Assembly: GCA_021736745.1 (NCBI GenBank)
Contig: JAIPFG010000048.1
Location: 1-13,849, forward strand
Length of the DNA stretch: 13,849 nt
Reading direction: 5' to 3'
Source: Pseudomonadales bacterium
GTDB taxonomy: Bacteria > Pseudomonadota > Gammaproteobacteria > Pseudomonadales > IMCC2047
The translations under genes and the position numbers were made by a program. This document shows, in pieces, positions 12,953 to 13,849 of this stretch; positions within the stretch are counted from its first letter, which is position 1, and every line of letters starts with the position of its first letter. The notes under the pieces were generated by a model. The model was not told the origin of the DNA, searched no databases, and saw only the letters and a list, made by a program, of their open reading frames with translations.

Positions 12953-13849
12953 TCATCCTTGAGACAAAAGCTCTCTTAAATCGATGATCGCCGCATTGGC
13001 TCGGGCAATATAGGACGCCATCACAAGAGAGTGGTTAGCAAATATGCCAAAACCGCTGCCATTCAAGATAACCGGGCTACCCATCTCTATCTGCGTCGCT
13101 TCCAGTTCCCTAATTATCTGCTGCAGGCTTACCTTTGCATTTTTCTTTGCCAACGTATCCTCAAAATCCACCTGGATAGCACTCAGTAAATGAATAAGTG
13201 CCCAAGCCGTTCCTCTGGCTTCATAGTAGACATCGTCAATTTGATTCCAGGGGGTTTTTACTTCGAACTCCTCTGGCGAGACGGTTGATTGGCTGGCTTC
13301 CGCATCACCGGCCAAATCAGTATTGATTCGACGCTGGCCGACGCTGGCGCTCAAACGCTGCGACAAACTTCCTAACCGGGTTTCAATATCCGCTAACCAA
13401 GTTCGCAAATTATCGGCACGCGCATAGAATTGTGCATCACTATCGCTCTTATCAGACAAACGGTGCAAATATCTTTCCAGTGCCTTAATACCGGCTCGAT
13501 ACTCAGATTCAGAAGAAGGAATAATCCAGCTGTCACTGTCAAAGTTGAACTGTGGTTCAGCAATGGCCAAATCAGCGTCTTCCCTGGATTGCGATTGTGA
13601 ACGGCTAAAATCCTTACGCAGCGCACGTGTTAAATCCCGCACTTGTACCAGGGCGCCAAATTCCCAATTGGGGATGTTGTCCAACCATACCCCCGGCGGA
13701 AATACATCATTAGAAATATAACCGCCCCGTTTCTCCAACAGGGTTGATGCAACTTTAATCAGCGTACTGGTTGTCGTATAGCCCACCACTTGACCTTGAT
13801 CTTTATTTTCCGCCCTCATCATAGCCTGTTCGATCACATCAAAAGGCTC
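12953..13849 (-). CDS. DUF2333 family protein, 5' end outside the window
   Basis: The frame is open through the window edge: four codons (EPFD) precede the GTG at 13837, so that GTG is probably an internal Val and the gene is 5'-truncated here. About 298 residues are visible. Recognisable family features are the opening IEQAMMRAEN, GYTTTSTLIKVASTLLEKRGGYISNDVFPPGVWLDNIPNWEFGALVQVRDL, YYEARGTAWALIHLL near residue 210, and a C-terminal GSGFGIFANHSLVMASYIARANAAIIDLRELL. Family members are about 340-360 aa with an N-terminal membrane anchor, so roughly 50 residues including the anchor are missing. The function is unknown for the family; members are gammaproteobacterial envelope proteins. The 240-base gap and hairpin downstream suggest it is a neighbour rather than a member of the vWA/MotA block. 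Confidence 0.85.
   Translation of the reverse strand, partial: EPFDVIEQAMMRAENKDQGQVVGYTTTSTLIKVASTLLEKRGGYISNDVFPPGVWLDNIPNWEFGALVQVRDLTRALRKDFSRSQSQSREDADLAIAEPQFNFDSDSWIIPSSESEYRAGIKALERYLHRLSDKSDSDAQFYARADNLRTWLADIETRLGSLSQRLSASVGQRRINTDLAGDAEASQSTVSPEEFEVKTPWNQIDDVYYEARGTAWALIHLLSAIQVDFEDTLAKKNAKVSLQQIIRELEATQIEMGSPVILNGSGFGIFANHSLVMASYIARANAAIIDLRELLSQG

Overview
The window looks like a Gram-negative gammaproteobacterial chromosome. There are three lipobox lipoproteins, a TonB C-terminal domain, Sec signal peptides, a MotA/TolQ/ExbB channel and a DUF2333 protein, and base composition is moderate (GC in the upper 40s by eye). A marine Cellvibrionales, Oceanospirillales or Pseudomonadales-like host is my guess; no RNA gene is present to fix taxonomy. 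Every convincing gene lies on the minus strand, so transcription runs from high to low coordinates. I see no mobile element, CRISPR array or tRNA.

Layout in transcription order: (1) the 3' part of a DUF2333 gene (12953-13849, 5' end outside the window); (2) a roughly 240-base intergenic stretch that probably separates it from what follows; (3) an 11-gene co-directional block: secreted TPR protein with a TonB C-terminal domain (11378-12712), Ser-rich lipoprotein (10319-11347), lipoprotein with a possible CsgG/TolB-N-like region (9058-10275), a 129-base gap, then TM-anchored TPR protein (7411-8928), TM-anchored PEGA-repeat/FGE-sulfatase-like protein (5324-7405), 79-aa exported acidic protein (5078-5317), MotA/TolQ/ExbB channel protein (4272-5069), degenerate Hsp70/actin-like protein (2924-4261), two TM-anchored vWA proteins (1818-2906 and 820-1821, overlapping by 4 bases), and a final lipoprotein (85-759). 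From 8928 down to 820 the gaps are 17 bases or less or are overlaps, which is a strong operon signature. (4) A further gene probably begins at base 57 and runs out of the window.

The central observation is that the MotA/TolQ/ExbB protein is encoded with two different single-pass proteins whose only TM helix carries an ExbD/TolR-style Asp (SFLD-I/V-x-x-CGFGA) and whose periplasmic part is a coiled coil plus a vWA domain with MIDAS residues. This is the architecture of a proton-driven 5:2-type stator or motor in which the usual OmpA/peptidoglycan-binding or TonB-linked head is replaced by a vWA domain, possibly as a heterodimer. The surrounding genes supply periplasmic scaffolds (TPR, PEGA, an FGE-like pseudoenzyme, TonB-C), outer-membrane lipoproteins and one cytoplasmic actin-fold protein. 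I infer an envelope-spanning, ion-driven machine of unknown output. I cannot name it from known systems; it differs from Zorya, Tol-Pal, Exb-Ton, Mot and Agl/Gld in its head domain and partners.
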